Assembly: GCF_027359925.1 (NCBI RefSeq)
Contig: NZ_CP114767.1
Location: forward strand, 3,894,501 to 3,958,500
Reading direction: 5' to 3'
DNA length: 64,000 bases
Source of the DNA: Hymenobacter canadensis
GTDB lineage: Bacteria > Bacteroidota > Bacteroidia > Cytophagales > Hymenobacteraceae
This document shows, one piece after another, positions 1 through 7,072 of this stretch. Positions within the stretch are counted from its first letter, which is position 1, and each line of letters opens with the position of its first letter. Below the pieces are notes generated by a model. It saw only the letters and a program-made list of their open reading frames with translations. It ran no database searches and was not told the origin of the DNA. The translations under genes and the position numbers were made by a program.

Positions 1-1873
1 CAAGCTCTGGAACTACGAGAAATTCGGGATTCCGCAGCAGGAGGGCAGCCAGCTCTATTTCAGCAAGAACGACGGCCTGCAGAACCAGGCAGTGCTCTAC
101 ACCCAGCAGGACGGTCAGGAAGGCCAGCCCGATCTGCTGCTCGACCCCAACAAGTTCTCGGCTGACGGCACCACAGCGCTGGCCGGCACCTACTTCTCGC
201 CCGACCACCGCTACATGGCCTACGCCACCAGCGGCGGCGGCTCCGACTGGCAGAAGCTGAAAGTGCTCGACCTGAAAACCCGCCAGCCGCTCGCCGATGA
301 GCTGCAGTGGGTGAAGGTATCGGGCGCGGCCTGGTACAAGGACGGCTTCTTCTACAGCCGCTACGACGCGCCGAAAAAGGGCGAAAACCAGCTTTCCGGC
401 AAAAACGAGTACCACAAGGTGTACTACCACCAGCTCGGCAAGCCCCAGAGCGCCGACAAGCTGGTGTACGAGGACGCCAAAATGGCCCTGGGCTTCCGCA
501 CGGTGGGCACCACCGAGGACGAGCGGTTCCTGGTGCTCTACCTCACCGATGGCAAAGCCGACGGCAACCGCCTGCTGGTGCGCGACCTGACCGACCCCAA
601 GCAGGCCAACAGCTTCACCACCATCATCAACAGCTACGACGACAACAACTCGGTGGTCGGCAACGTGGGCGGCCAGCTGCTGGTGCAAACCAACTACAAG
701 GCCCCCAACTACCGGGTGGTGCTCATCGACCCCAAAAAGTCCCAGGAGGCCAACTGGAAAGAGGTGCTGCCCCAGACCGAGCAGAAGCTGGAAGGCGTAG
801 ACCACGTGGGCGGCTACCTGGTGGCCTCGTACCTGAAGGACGCCAGCAGCCTCATCAAAGTGTACACCGAGAAGGGCGAGTTCAAGCACGATGTGGCCCT
901 GCCCGCCATCGGCACGGCCAGCGGCTTCGGCGGCAAGCGCGACTCGAAGTCGGTATACTACGCCTTCACCTCGTTCACGTACCCGACTACCATCTATAAG
1001 TACGACCTCGCCTCGAACACCAGCACCGTGTTCCGCGCCCCCACCGTGGACGTGAAGCCCGAGGACTACGTGACCACCCAGGTGTTCTACGCCAGCAAGG
1101 ACGGCACCAAGATTCCGATGTTCATCACCCACAAGAAAGGCGTGAAGCTCAACGGCCAGAACCCGACCTACCTGTACGCTTATGGCGGCTTCAATATCTC
1201 GCTCACGCCGGGCTTCTCGGTGGCGCGCATACTGTGGCTGGAAAACGGCGGCATCCTGGCCATCCCGAACCTGCGGGGCGGCGGCGAATACGGCGAAAAG
1301 TGGCACCAGGCCGGCATGACGCCCAATAAGCAGAACGTGTTCGACGACTTCATTGCGGCCGCCGAGTACCTGAAAGTGCAGGGCTACACCAGCACCGAGA
1401 AGCTGGCCATGGCCGGCGGCTCCAACGGCGGCCTGCTGGTGGGCGCCACCATGACCCAGCGCCCCGACCTGTGCGGCGTGGCCTTCCCGGCCGTGGGCGT
1501 GATGGACATGCTGCGCTACCAGAAGTTCACCATCGGCTGGAACTGGGCCCCCGAGTACGGCACCAGCGACAACTACGCGCAGTTCCAGAACCTCTACAAG
1601 TTCTCGCCCCTGCACACGCTGAAGGCCGGCACCACCTACCCCGCCACCATGATTACCACCGCCGACCACGACGACCGGGTGGTGCCCGCGCACTCCTTCA
1701 AGTTTGCCGCCGCGTTGCAGGCCGCTAACTCCGGCCCCCGCCCCCAGCTCATCCGGGTGGACGTAAACGCCGGCCACGGCGCGGGCAAAAGCACTAAGCT
1801 GCAAATTGAGGAGTGGGCCGACGTGTGGTCCTTCGCCTTCCACAGCATGGGCGTGAATCCGTACGGCAAGTAA
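1..1873 (+). CDS. Prolyl oligopeptidase family serine peptidase (5' partial)
   Basis: The reading frame is already open at base 2, so the N-terminus lies outside the window. The first visible residues (KLWNYEKFGIP) are the typical start of the mature S9A peptidase propeller, so only the signal peptide and a few dozen residues are missing. Residues up to about nt 1050 form the beta-propeller gate. The C-terminal alpha/beta-hydrolase carries the catalytic serine in GGSNGG (codon 1421-1423), an aspartate in DHDDRVVP and a histidine in AGHGAGK. The family cleaves after proline in short peptides; Bacteroidota homologues are usually periplasmic. The stop TAA is followed by a paired-repeat spacer rather than a co-transcribed gene. 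Family assignment is certain; the exact substrate is not known. Confidence 0.96.
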   Translation, partial: KLWNYEKFGIPQQEGSQLYFSKNDGLQNQAVLYTQQDGQEGQPDLLLDPNKFSADGTTALAGTYFSPDHRYMAYATSGGGSDWQKLKVLDLKTRQPLADELQWVKVSGAAWYKDGFFYSRYDAPKKGENQLSGKNEYHKVYYHQLGKPQSADKLVYEDAKMALGFRTVGTTEDERFLVLYLTDGKADGNRLLVRDLTDPKQANSFTTIINSYDDNNSVVGNVGGQLLVQTNYKAPNYRVVLIDPKKSQEANWKEVLPQTEQKLEGVDHVGGYLVASYLKDASSLIKVYTEKGEFKHDVALPAIGTASGFGGKRDSKSVYYAFTSFTYPTTIYKYDLASNTSTVFRAPTVDVKPEDYVTTQVFYASKDGTKIPMFITHKKGVKLNGQNPTYLYAYGGFNISLTPGFSVARILWLENGGILAIPNLRGGGEYGEKWHQAGMTPNKQNVFDDFIAAAEYLKVQGYTSTEKLAMAGGSNGGLLVGATMTQRPDLCGVAFPAVGVMDMLRYQKFTIGWNWAPEYGTSDNYAQFQNLYKFSPLHTLKAGTTYPATMITTADHDDRVVPAHSFKFAAALQAANSGPRPQLIRVDVNAGHGAGKSTKLQIEEWADVWSFAFHSMGVNPYGK

Positions 1874-1985
1874 GAGTTGTCAGTTGGTAGTTGTCTGTTG
1901 TCAGTCCGTTCAGGCAGATGGAGGAAAGGCTGCCTGCTGGCTTAGTTTTGACAACTGACAACGGACAACTATCAACCGACAACTC
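1874..1985. repeat. Paired inverted repeat with gttgtcag-type arms
   Basis: The left arm is 1874-1905 and the right arm 1954-1985. Each is 32 bases, and they are complementary with about three mismatches. Each arm is itself built from short degenerate copies of a gttgtcag/gttgtctg word. The element fills the spacer between the peptidase and the next lipoprotein gene. A second element with the same word lies at 41754-41844 between atpA and atpG. Confidence 0.85.
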
Positions 1986-2044
1986 ATTTGCCGTATCTTC
2001 GCGGCCGCAATGCACGTAATTGCTTCTGACTTTCTGCTTTTTAT

Positions 2045-2266
2045 ATGAAAAAAACGCTCCTTTTCGGTCTGTTGGCCGGCTCGCTGATGCTGTCTGCCAC
2101 GTCTTGCAGCAACCCCGATTACAAAACTGACGAAAACGTGACCGTGAAGCCGCTCGAATACCTGGCTCCCGCCGACACGACCGGCGGCAAGGTAGACCCC
2201 GCTAACCGCGAGATAAACGCCCTGAACGCCACGGAGGACATCAAAAAGATGCAGCCGGTGATGTAA
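2045..2266 (+). CDS. Small putative lipoprotein
   Basis: This 73-residue protein starts with MKKTLLFGLLAGSLMLSATSC, a short lipoprotein signal peptide with the lipobox cysteine at about residue 21. The remaining ~52 residues are polar (TDENVTVKPLEYL, then a Thr/Gly/Asp-rich stretch) with no domain I recognise. A TATCTTCG box at 1994-2001 resembles the Bacteroidota -7 element TAnnTTTG and could drive it. A perfect hairpin terminator follows at 2281. It is probably an exported lipoprotein of unknown role; it could be a structural or stress-related small protein, but nothing in the sequence decides this. Confidence 0.75.
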   Translation: MKKTLLFGLLAGSLMLSATSCSNPDYKTDENVTVKPLEYLAPADTTGGKVDPANREINALNATEDIKKMQPVM

Positions 2267-2280
2267 TTGCCGCGCGCAAT

Positions 2281-2332
2281 GAAAAAGAAAAATGAGCAGT
2301 GGCCTTGAGGCTGTTGCTCATTTTTCTTTTTC
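2281..2332 (+). terminator. Rho-independent terminator
   Basis: Two perfectly complementary 18-base arms (2281-2298 and 2315-2332) form a stem ending in a T-rich tract. It lies directly after the small lipoprotein gene. Confidence 0.9.
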
Positions 2333-2392
2333 AGAACCGAGCCCCAGAGTGCACGCTCGCGCTTTCCTTACTCACCCCTTACACTCACTACT

Positions 2393-2899
2393 ATGAATAT
2401 CCGCCGGGGCCGCGAGGCCGATCTGCCGCAGGTGCTGGCCCTGATTCAGGAGCTGGCCGAATACGAAAAGGCTCCCCACGAAGTCACGAACACGCTGTCC
2501 GATATGCAGCGCGACGGCTTCGGGCCGGAACCGATTTTCAGCTTTTTTGTGGCCGAGGACGCGGCCGCCCGCATCATCGGCATTGCACTTTACTACACGG
2601 CCTACTCCACCTGGAAGGGCCGGATGTTGTTCCTGGAAGACTTGGTGGTGACCGAAGCGCAGCGCGGCACCGGCCTGGGCCGTAAGCTTTTTGATGCCGT
2701 GGTGGCCGAAGCCCGGCAGACGGGGGCCAACCGCATGAAGTGGCAGGTGCTGAAGTGGAACGAGCCCGCCATTGGCTTCTACAAAAAGCTGGGTGCCAAC
2801 CTCGACCCCGAGTGGGACAACGGCAACCTCAGCCACGAGCAGCTCCACGCCTACGCCTGCGACCCGGCCGCAGAAGCCGCCGTGCAGCAAGGGCAGTAA
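2393..2899 (+). CDS. GNAT family N-acetyltransferase
   Basis: A 168-residue single-domain acetyltransferase that would transfer an acetyl group from acetyl-CoA to an amine. It begins MNIRRGREADLPQVLALIQEL, the classic GNAT first strand and helix. The acetyl-CoA binding motif A is seen as LEDLVVTEAQRGTGLGRKLF (Q/R-x-x-G-x-G/A). The C-terminal NEPAIGFYKKLGA motif B, and overall likeness to the diamine/spermidine N1-acetyltransferase branch, suggest a small polyamine or amino-acid substrate, but this is inference. It is monocistronic, between terminators at 2281 and 2904. Confidence 0.92.
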   Translation: MNIRRGREADLPQVLALIQELAEYEKAPHEVTNTLSDMQRDGFGPEPIFSFFVAEDAAARIIGIALYYTAYSTWKGRMLFLEDLVVTEAQRGTGLGRKLFDAVVAEARQTGANRMKWQVLKWNEPAIGFYKKLGANLDPEWDNGNLSHEQLHAYACDPAAEAAVQQGQ

Positions 2900-2903
2900 A
2901 CGT

Positions 2904-2940
2904 AAAAGACGGCCATTCCGCGCGGGAATGGCCGTCTTTT
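2904..2940 (+). terminator. Rho-independent terminator
   Basis: Perfect 16-base arms (2904-2919, 2925-2940) around a five-base loop, flanked by A-run and T-run, so it can act in both directions between the convergent GNAT and DUF4286 genes. Confidence 0.92.
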
Positions 2941-2959
2941 GCGTTGTTAATCGAAGCGT

Positions 2960-3262
2960 TTAGCCCAGCACTTCCAGCATGGTGCGGAAGGACGCGTAGC
3001 GGCCGCCAAAGTGCTTCTCCATCTCCTGAATGAGGATGGGGGCGGCCAGTTGCTGGTATTCCTCCAGCTGCTCCAGGCTCACGCAGTAGTACTGCGAGGC
3101 GTAGGTGATGCCGTTGTCTTCTTCATTGAGCAGCCGGCAGAGCTGGCTTTTCACGAAGAAGCCGGTTGCCATTACTTCTGGCATGTGCGTCTGCTGCATA
3201 TACGACACCCATTGCTCTTCAATTTCCGGATCGAGGCTGGTCGTGACGTTGTATAGAATCAT
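2960..3262 (-). CDS. DUF4286 family protein
   Basis: A 100-residue protein starting at the ATG at 3262 (MILYNVTTSLDPEIEEQW). The open frame continues upstream to 3544, but that extension overlaps the next gene and looks non-coding, so I use the internal ATG. The sequence matches the small ferredoxin-like DUF4286 family seen throughout Bacteroidota: a beta strand, the HMPEVMATGFF segment, then TYASQYYC. Its function is unknown. It is cytosolic, with no signal peptide or membrane segment. Confidence 0.85.
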   Translation of the reverse strand: MILYNVTTSLDPEIEEQWVSYMQQTHMPEVMATGFFVKSQLCRLLNEEDNGITYASQYYCVSLEQLEEYQQLAAPILIQEMEKHFGGRYASFRTMLEVLG

Positions 3263-3428
3263 GGTGGTGAGGAACTTGGGGGTTATGGTTGGCTCGCCGA
3301 AGCAGTGGCCTGTTAAGCTGCGGAAAGCCGGAGCTGAGCCGGAAAGCAGGCGCGAGGAATAGGGGAACACAAAAGTCGCCCAAAAAATCCAAGCCCCTGT
3401 GCTTTTCAGCCCGTCAGGCCTGTCGGCG

Positions 3429-3878
3429 TCACACCCGCAGATGGTCGAAATGGAAGTCCTTGATGCGGGCCTGAATGTCTTTGGAGCTGAGCTTTTCGCG
3501 GATGGCGGCCTGCGTGAGGTCGGCCAGCTCGGCGTCGCCGGCAAAGCGCAGGGCCAGGATCTGGCCGGTTTCCAGCTGGCTTTCCAGCGGGCGCAGGCTC
3601 TGGCCCGTCACCTCAAAGTAGCGCTGGCGCACCTCCAGCCGAATCAGGCGGTCCTGCAGCTGCAGGGCGTAGTGCTGGCGTAGCATCACCAGCACACCCA
3701 GGCCCACTACAGCCAGCGCCATGACGGTAAACCAAAGGCGCGAAATTTCGGAGTCTTCGCCAGCCACGTCCAAGTAGCGCCGGATGCCGTAGCCGGCCAG
3801 AATGAGGGCAGCAGGCAGCAGCACGAAATGGTGCCAGGCGTAGAACATCGGGGTATTTTTGGTCGGTTGGTTGGCCAT
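3429..3878 (-). CDS. DUF6526-like two-TM membrane protein
   Basis: This 149-residue protein has two hydrophobic segments close to the N-terminus (about residues 17-34 and 47-66), a short charged linker, and a soluble C-terminal half with LQDRLIRLEVRQRYFEVTGQ and an LxxQLETGQILALRFAGD segment. This arrangement matches the DUF6526 family of Bacteroidota. It probably sits in the inner membrane with the C-terminal helix bundle in the cytoplasm. The role is unknown. A terminator upstream (3932-3960) isolates it from the preceding minus-strand gene. Confidence 0.75.
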   Translation of the reverse strand: MANQPTKNTPMFYAWHHFVLLPAALILAGYGIRRYLDVAGEDSEISRLWFTVMALAVVGLGVLVMLRQHYALQLQDRLIRLEVRQRYFEVTGQSLRPLESQLETGQILALRFAGDAELADLTQAAIREKLSSKDIQARIKDFHFDHLRV

Positions 3879-3931
3879 ATAAGGAGGGTGAAAAGGTGCC
3901 GTAGGCTGAAAGAATGAGTAGGGTATTACGC

Positions 3932-3960
3932 AAAAACTCCGGCTAAAAGCCGGAGTTTCT
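3932..3960 (-). terminator. Rho-independent terminator
   Basis: Hairpin AAACTCCGGCT / AGCCGGAGTTT with a T-run on the minus strand, placed just after the stop of the gene at 3987-4367. Confidence 0.85.
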
Positions 3961-3986
3961 TACGGAAAGCAACAACCGTGAAGTGA

Positions 3987-4367
3987 TTACATCTTGGTGG
4001 CTTTCTTGGCCTCGCGGGCTTTGCGCTTTTCATCACGCATGGCCGTTTTGGCGGCGCTTTCCTGGCGACGGGCCTCCTTGGCCACGTCCTGCTGGCGCTT
4101 GAGCTCCAGCTTCTGCTCTTTCATCTGGCGCTTCTGCTCGCGCAAGGCATTCTGCTGGTCGCGCATCTGCGCTTTGGTGTTATCCACGCTGCCGGCCGTG
4201 GTCGTGCTCTCCTGCTTGCGGGCATCAAGGGCGGCTTTGGCTTCGGCGGCGCGCTGCTGCTGCATCTGCAGGCGCATCTGCGTCGAGTCGGTGGCGGTCT
4301 GCGCCTGCGCGTGGGAGGCGGTTAGGGCGAGGGCTGCAACGGCCAGAATGGCAAAGATTTTTTTCAT
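3987..4367 (-). CDS. Secreted coiled-coil protein of unknown function
   Basis: 126 residues from the ATG at 4367 (MKKIFAILAVAALALTASHAQAQ), a clear signal peptide with cleavage expected after AQA. An upstream in-frame extension to 4424 lacks a signal peptide and is not used. The mature ~100 residues are almost entirely charged helix (MRLQMQQQRAAEAKAALD, then QKRQMKEQKLELKRQQ), predicted as a long coiled coil rich in Lys, Arg, Gln and Glu. It would be periplasmic or surface-bound. No family is recognised; similar small basic coiled-coil proteins are common in Hymenobacter. Confidence 0.75.
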   Translation of the reverse strand: MKKIFAILAVAALALTASHAQAQTATDSTQMRLQMQQQRAAEAKAALDARKQESTTTAGSVDNTKAQMRDQQNALREQKRQMKEQKLELKRQQDVAKEARRQESAAKTAMRDEKRKAREAKKATKM

Positions 4368-4437
4368 GGGGAGGGGGTGGAAGTCGAAATGAAATCCGCG
4401 CCTTGTACGCGCGCCGGCCGCCAAAGTTGAGCTTCGG

Positions 4438-5685
4438 CTATTCTTCCACGAAGTCCAGATCCTTGCCGAAGCTTTCGGGCAGGGTGCTCACGGCCCAGAA
4501 CGCCACCACCAACGACACCAGCCCGAGCACAGCGGCGCTGCCCAGCAGCCCCAGCGGCCCGCGCAGCGCCTGAAACAGCGGCACGAGCACAATCACGGAG
4601 CCGCGCGCAAAGTTGGGGGCCGTGGTGGCCACGGTGGCGCGCAGGTTGGTGCCGAACTGCTCGGCGGCCACCGTCACGAACAACGCCCAGAAGCCCACCG
4701 AAATGCCCAGCACGAAGCACGCTACATAGAAAACGGTTGGTGTAGCGCCCTTCAGGGCAAACAGGTACACGGCCACCATCAGGCCGCAAAACACCAGAAA
4801 CAGCTGTAGCGCGCGGTTGCGGCTGCGCAGCACCTGGCTCAGGGTGCCGCTGGCAAAGTCGCCGAATACCAGCCCAAAGTAGCACCAGAACACGCCCAGT
4901 CCGGCCGTAACGGGCCCCGTAATGCCCATTTCGGCTCCGAACTCGGGGGCCAGCGTAATGAGGATGCCCACCACAAACCACAGCGGCACCCCAATCAGCA
5001 GGCACTTGACGTAGCGCGCCATCCGGGCCCGGTTGGTGAACAGGGCGAAGAAATTGCCGCGCTCTACCTCGCTCTTTTTGGTTTGCTCGAACATGCCCGA
5101 CTCGTACACGCCCACCCGCAACGCCAGCAGCGCCAGGCCCAGCCCGCCACCCACGAAATAGGCGTTGCGCCAGCCAAACCTGTCGCCTACCCAGTAGGCC
5201 AGCATGGCGCCCGACACGCCCACCGTGGCGACAATCATGGTGCCGTAGCCGCGCTTTTCCTTGGGCAGGGTTTCCGACACCAGCGTGATGCCCGCGCCCA
5301 GCTCCCCGGCCAGCCCAATGCCGGCAATCAGCCGCAGCCAGGCGTACTGCTCAATGGTCTGCACGAAGCCATTGGCAATGTTGGCCAGCGAATAAATCAG
5401 GATGGAGCCGAACAGCACCGACAGCCGGCCTTTTTTGTCGCCCAGAATGCCCCACAGCACGCCGCCCAGCAGCATGCCGCCCATCTGCATGTTGATGAGG
5501 TAGAGGCCCTGGTTGGTGACGGCCTCCTTGGCTGTGATGCCCAGCTCGTTGAGGCTCTGCACGCGCACAATGCTGAACAGGATTAGGTCGTAGATATCCA
5601 CGAAGTAGCCCAGCGCGGCCACGACGACAATGGCACTCAGCAAGCCGGTAGATCTGGGGGGAGAAGCAGTAGTAGCGGGTTTCAT
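4438..5685 (-). CDS. MFS transporter, metabolite:H+ symporter-like
   Basis: A 415-residue protein with about 12 hydrophobic segments. The loop 2-3 signature GDKKGRLSVLFGS, the TM4 LRLIAGIGLAGELGAG region and the ETLPKEKRGYGT cytoplasmic loop place it in the sugar/aromatic-acid transporter-like MFS branch. The acidic FVDIYDLILF in TM1 is also typical of that branch. The final residues LPESFGKDLDFVEE match the usual LPET exit motif. The ligand cannot be told from the sequence. It is transcribed towards the coiled-coil protein gene, with 70 bp between them. Confidence 0.88.
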   Translation of the reverse strand: MKPATTASPPRSTGLLSAIVVVAALGYFVDIYDLILFSIVRVQSLNELGITAKEAVTNQGLYLINMQMGGMLLGGVLWGILGDKKGRLSVLFGSILIYSLANIANGFVQTIEQYAWLRLIAGIGLAGELGAGITLVSETLPKEKRGYGTMIVATVGVSGAMLAYWVGDRFGWRNAYFVGGGLGLALLALRVGVYESGMFEQTKKSEVERGNFFALFTNRARMARYVKCLLIGVPLWFVVGILITLAPEFGAEMGITGPVTAGLGVFWCYFGLVFGDFASGTLSQVLRSRNRALQLFLVFCGLMVAVYLFALKGATPTVFYVACFVLGISVGFWALFVTVAAEQFGTNLRATVATTAPNFARGSVIVLVPLFQALRGPLGLLGSAAVLGLVSLVVAFWAVSTLPESFGKDLDFVEE

Positions 5686-5722
5686 GCGGGAAAGGAAATT
5701 AGGGCCCGCAGATTACGAAGAT

Positions 5723-6052
5723 TTACTTGCTCTTCAACTCCAGATACTGCCTGCTGCACTGTTTGATGATTCTTTCCGCTTCATCAAACTCCATCCAGCC
5801 TGCATCATAGGATTCTGCTGTTGTACCAGTGACCTGAAACCCGAAGGCATCTGCTTGCAGCATGGCCGACATATCCACGGCGCTAACGTCTGTTGTTTCG
5901 GAAATAGTGAAGCTCCATTCGTGCCAGCGGGCGTGGAAATAGAAGGGACTGGAATCAACGGTACCTTCTGCCTGAACCGGGCAATATCCTTCCAGCGCCC
6001 CCATCAGGTGGAGGCTCTCGTCAGTCAGAATGCGTTTGTATTCTCTTACCAT
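5723..6052 (-). CDS. Hypothetical protein
   Basis: 109 residues, starting MVREYKRILTDESLHLMGAL. It is soluble, with no signal or membrane segment. There is an aromatic-rich central stretch (FYFHARWHEWSFTIS) and a C-terminal helix ending SRQYLELKSK. The region is visibly poorer in G+C than its neighbours. I do not recognise the family. It lies 37 bp from the MFS start and only 5 bp downstream of the CDF transporter stop, so it may be the last gene of the metal cluster transcript, or a recently acquired gene. Confidence 0.65.
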   Translation of the reverse strand: MVREYKRILTDESLHLMGALEGYCPVQAEGTVDSSPFYFHARWHEWSFTISETTDVSAVDMSAMLQADAFGFQVTGTTAESYDAGWMEFDEAERIIKQCSRQYLELKSK

Positions 6053-6057
6053 TGCCT

Positions 6058-6993
6058 TTACGCCACCTGTTCGTCGCAGCAGCCGTGGGCGCCCATCAGC
6101 GGGAATTCGTCTTCCAGCTGCACGGTGCAGTGGCGGATGTTGAACTCGTGGAGTAAATCGTGCTGCAGCTCGCGCAGGAACTGGTTGCCGTTGGTGGCGC
6201 CGGGGCGCACGAGGTGCACAGTCAGGGCCGTGTCCTGGGTGCTGAGGGGCCAGATGTGCAGGTCGTGGAGGGCCGTGACGCCGGGACGGGCCAGCAGAAA
6301 CTGCCGCACCGCTGCCACTTCAATGCCGGCCGGGGCTGCCTGCAACCCCAGCTGCATGGTTTCGCGCAACAGCCCCCAAGAGCCGAAGCCCACTACCGCC
6401 AGAATCACGAAGCTGATGGCCGGATCGAGCCAGAGCCAGCCGGTGTAGTACACCAGCGCCCCGCCCACCACCACGCCCACCGACACCAGCATATCAGTGA
6501 GCATGTGCAGGTAAGCGCCGCGCACGTTCACGTCGCCTTTTTGCCCACTGCGGAATAGCCAGGCTGTGAAGCCGTTGATGAGCACGCCCAGCCCGGCCAG
6601 CGCCATCACCACCGGCCCGTTCACCGGCGCCGGATGGCGCAAATGGTCGATGGTGTCCCAGAGAATAAAGCCCAGCGCCAGATACAGCAGGGCCGCGTTC
6701 AGCAGCGCTGCCTGAATGGTGGCGCCCTTGTAGCCGTACGTGAACCGCTCGGCGGCGCGCCGCCGGGCTAGCAGCGTGGCGCCCCAGGCCAGAGCCAGGC
6801 TCAGTACATCGGATAGGTTGTGGCCCGCATCGGAAAGCAGCGCCGAGGAGTTGGCCCACAGCCCGCCGGCCGTTTCGCCGGCCACAAACAGCAGGTTCAG
6901 GGCAATACCCCAGCCAAACGCTTTGCTGAAATTACCGTCGGCGGGCGGGCCGTGGTGGTGGGCGTGGTCGTGGCCGGCGTGGTCGTGGGGCAT
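6058..6993 (-). CDS. Cation diffusion facilitator (Zn/Co/Cd efflux), CzcD-like
   Basis: A 311-residue CDF transporter that exports divalent metal in exchange for protons. The N-terminal His-rich tail (HDHAGHDHAHHHG) is the usual metal-sensing loop. Six TM segments follow. The metal site is shown by SDAGHNLSD in TM2 and HMLTDMLVS in TM5 (the H-x-x-x-D pairs typical of Zn/Cd-selective members). The C-terminal cytosolic domain has the HDLHIWPL motif, and the chain ends HGCCDEQVA, with an extra His/Cys cluster. It is the last transporter of a minus-strand metal cluster, downstream of two TonB receptors, so it could balance uptake with efflux. Confidence 0.93.
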   Translation of the reverse strand: MPHDHAGHDHAHHHGPPADGNFSKAFGWGIALNLLFVAGETAGGLWANSSALLSDAGHNLSDVLSLALAWGATLLARRRAAERFTYGYKGATIQAALLNAALLYLALGFILWDTIDHLRHPAPVNGPVVMALAGLGVLINGFTAWLFRSGQKGDVNVRGAYLHMLTDMLVSVGVVVGGALVYYTGWLWLDPAISFVILAVVGFGSWGLLRETMQLGLQAAPAGIEVAAVRQFLLARPGVTALHDLHIWPLSTQDTALTVHLVRPGATNGNQFLRELQHDLLHEFNIRHCTVQLEDEFPLMGAHGCCDEQVA

Positions 6994-7026
6994 GAGGGGC
7001 TTGCGTGCAGTGGTTTACCGTAGACA

Positions 7027-7054
7027 GTAGCGCGAACTTTGTAGTTCGCGCTAC
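7027..7054. repeat. Short palindrome in the CDF / receptor gap
   Basis: Eleven-base complementary arms (7027-7037 and 7044-7054) with a six-base loop, in the 79-bp gap between the receptor stop and the CDF start. It lacks a T-run. It resembles the palindromic core at 48156-48172 and may be a dispersed repeat rather than a terminator. Confidence 0.6.
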
Positions 7055-7072
7055 AGCCTGCTACGAAGAAAC

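Noticed and set aside
2299..2685. A 128-codon frame starting in the terminator before the acetyltransferase
   Set aside because: It starts inside the terminator hairpin and overlaps the GNAT gene in another frame.
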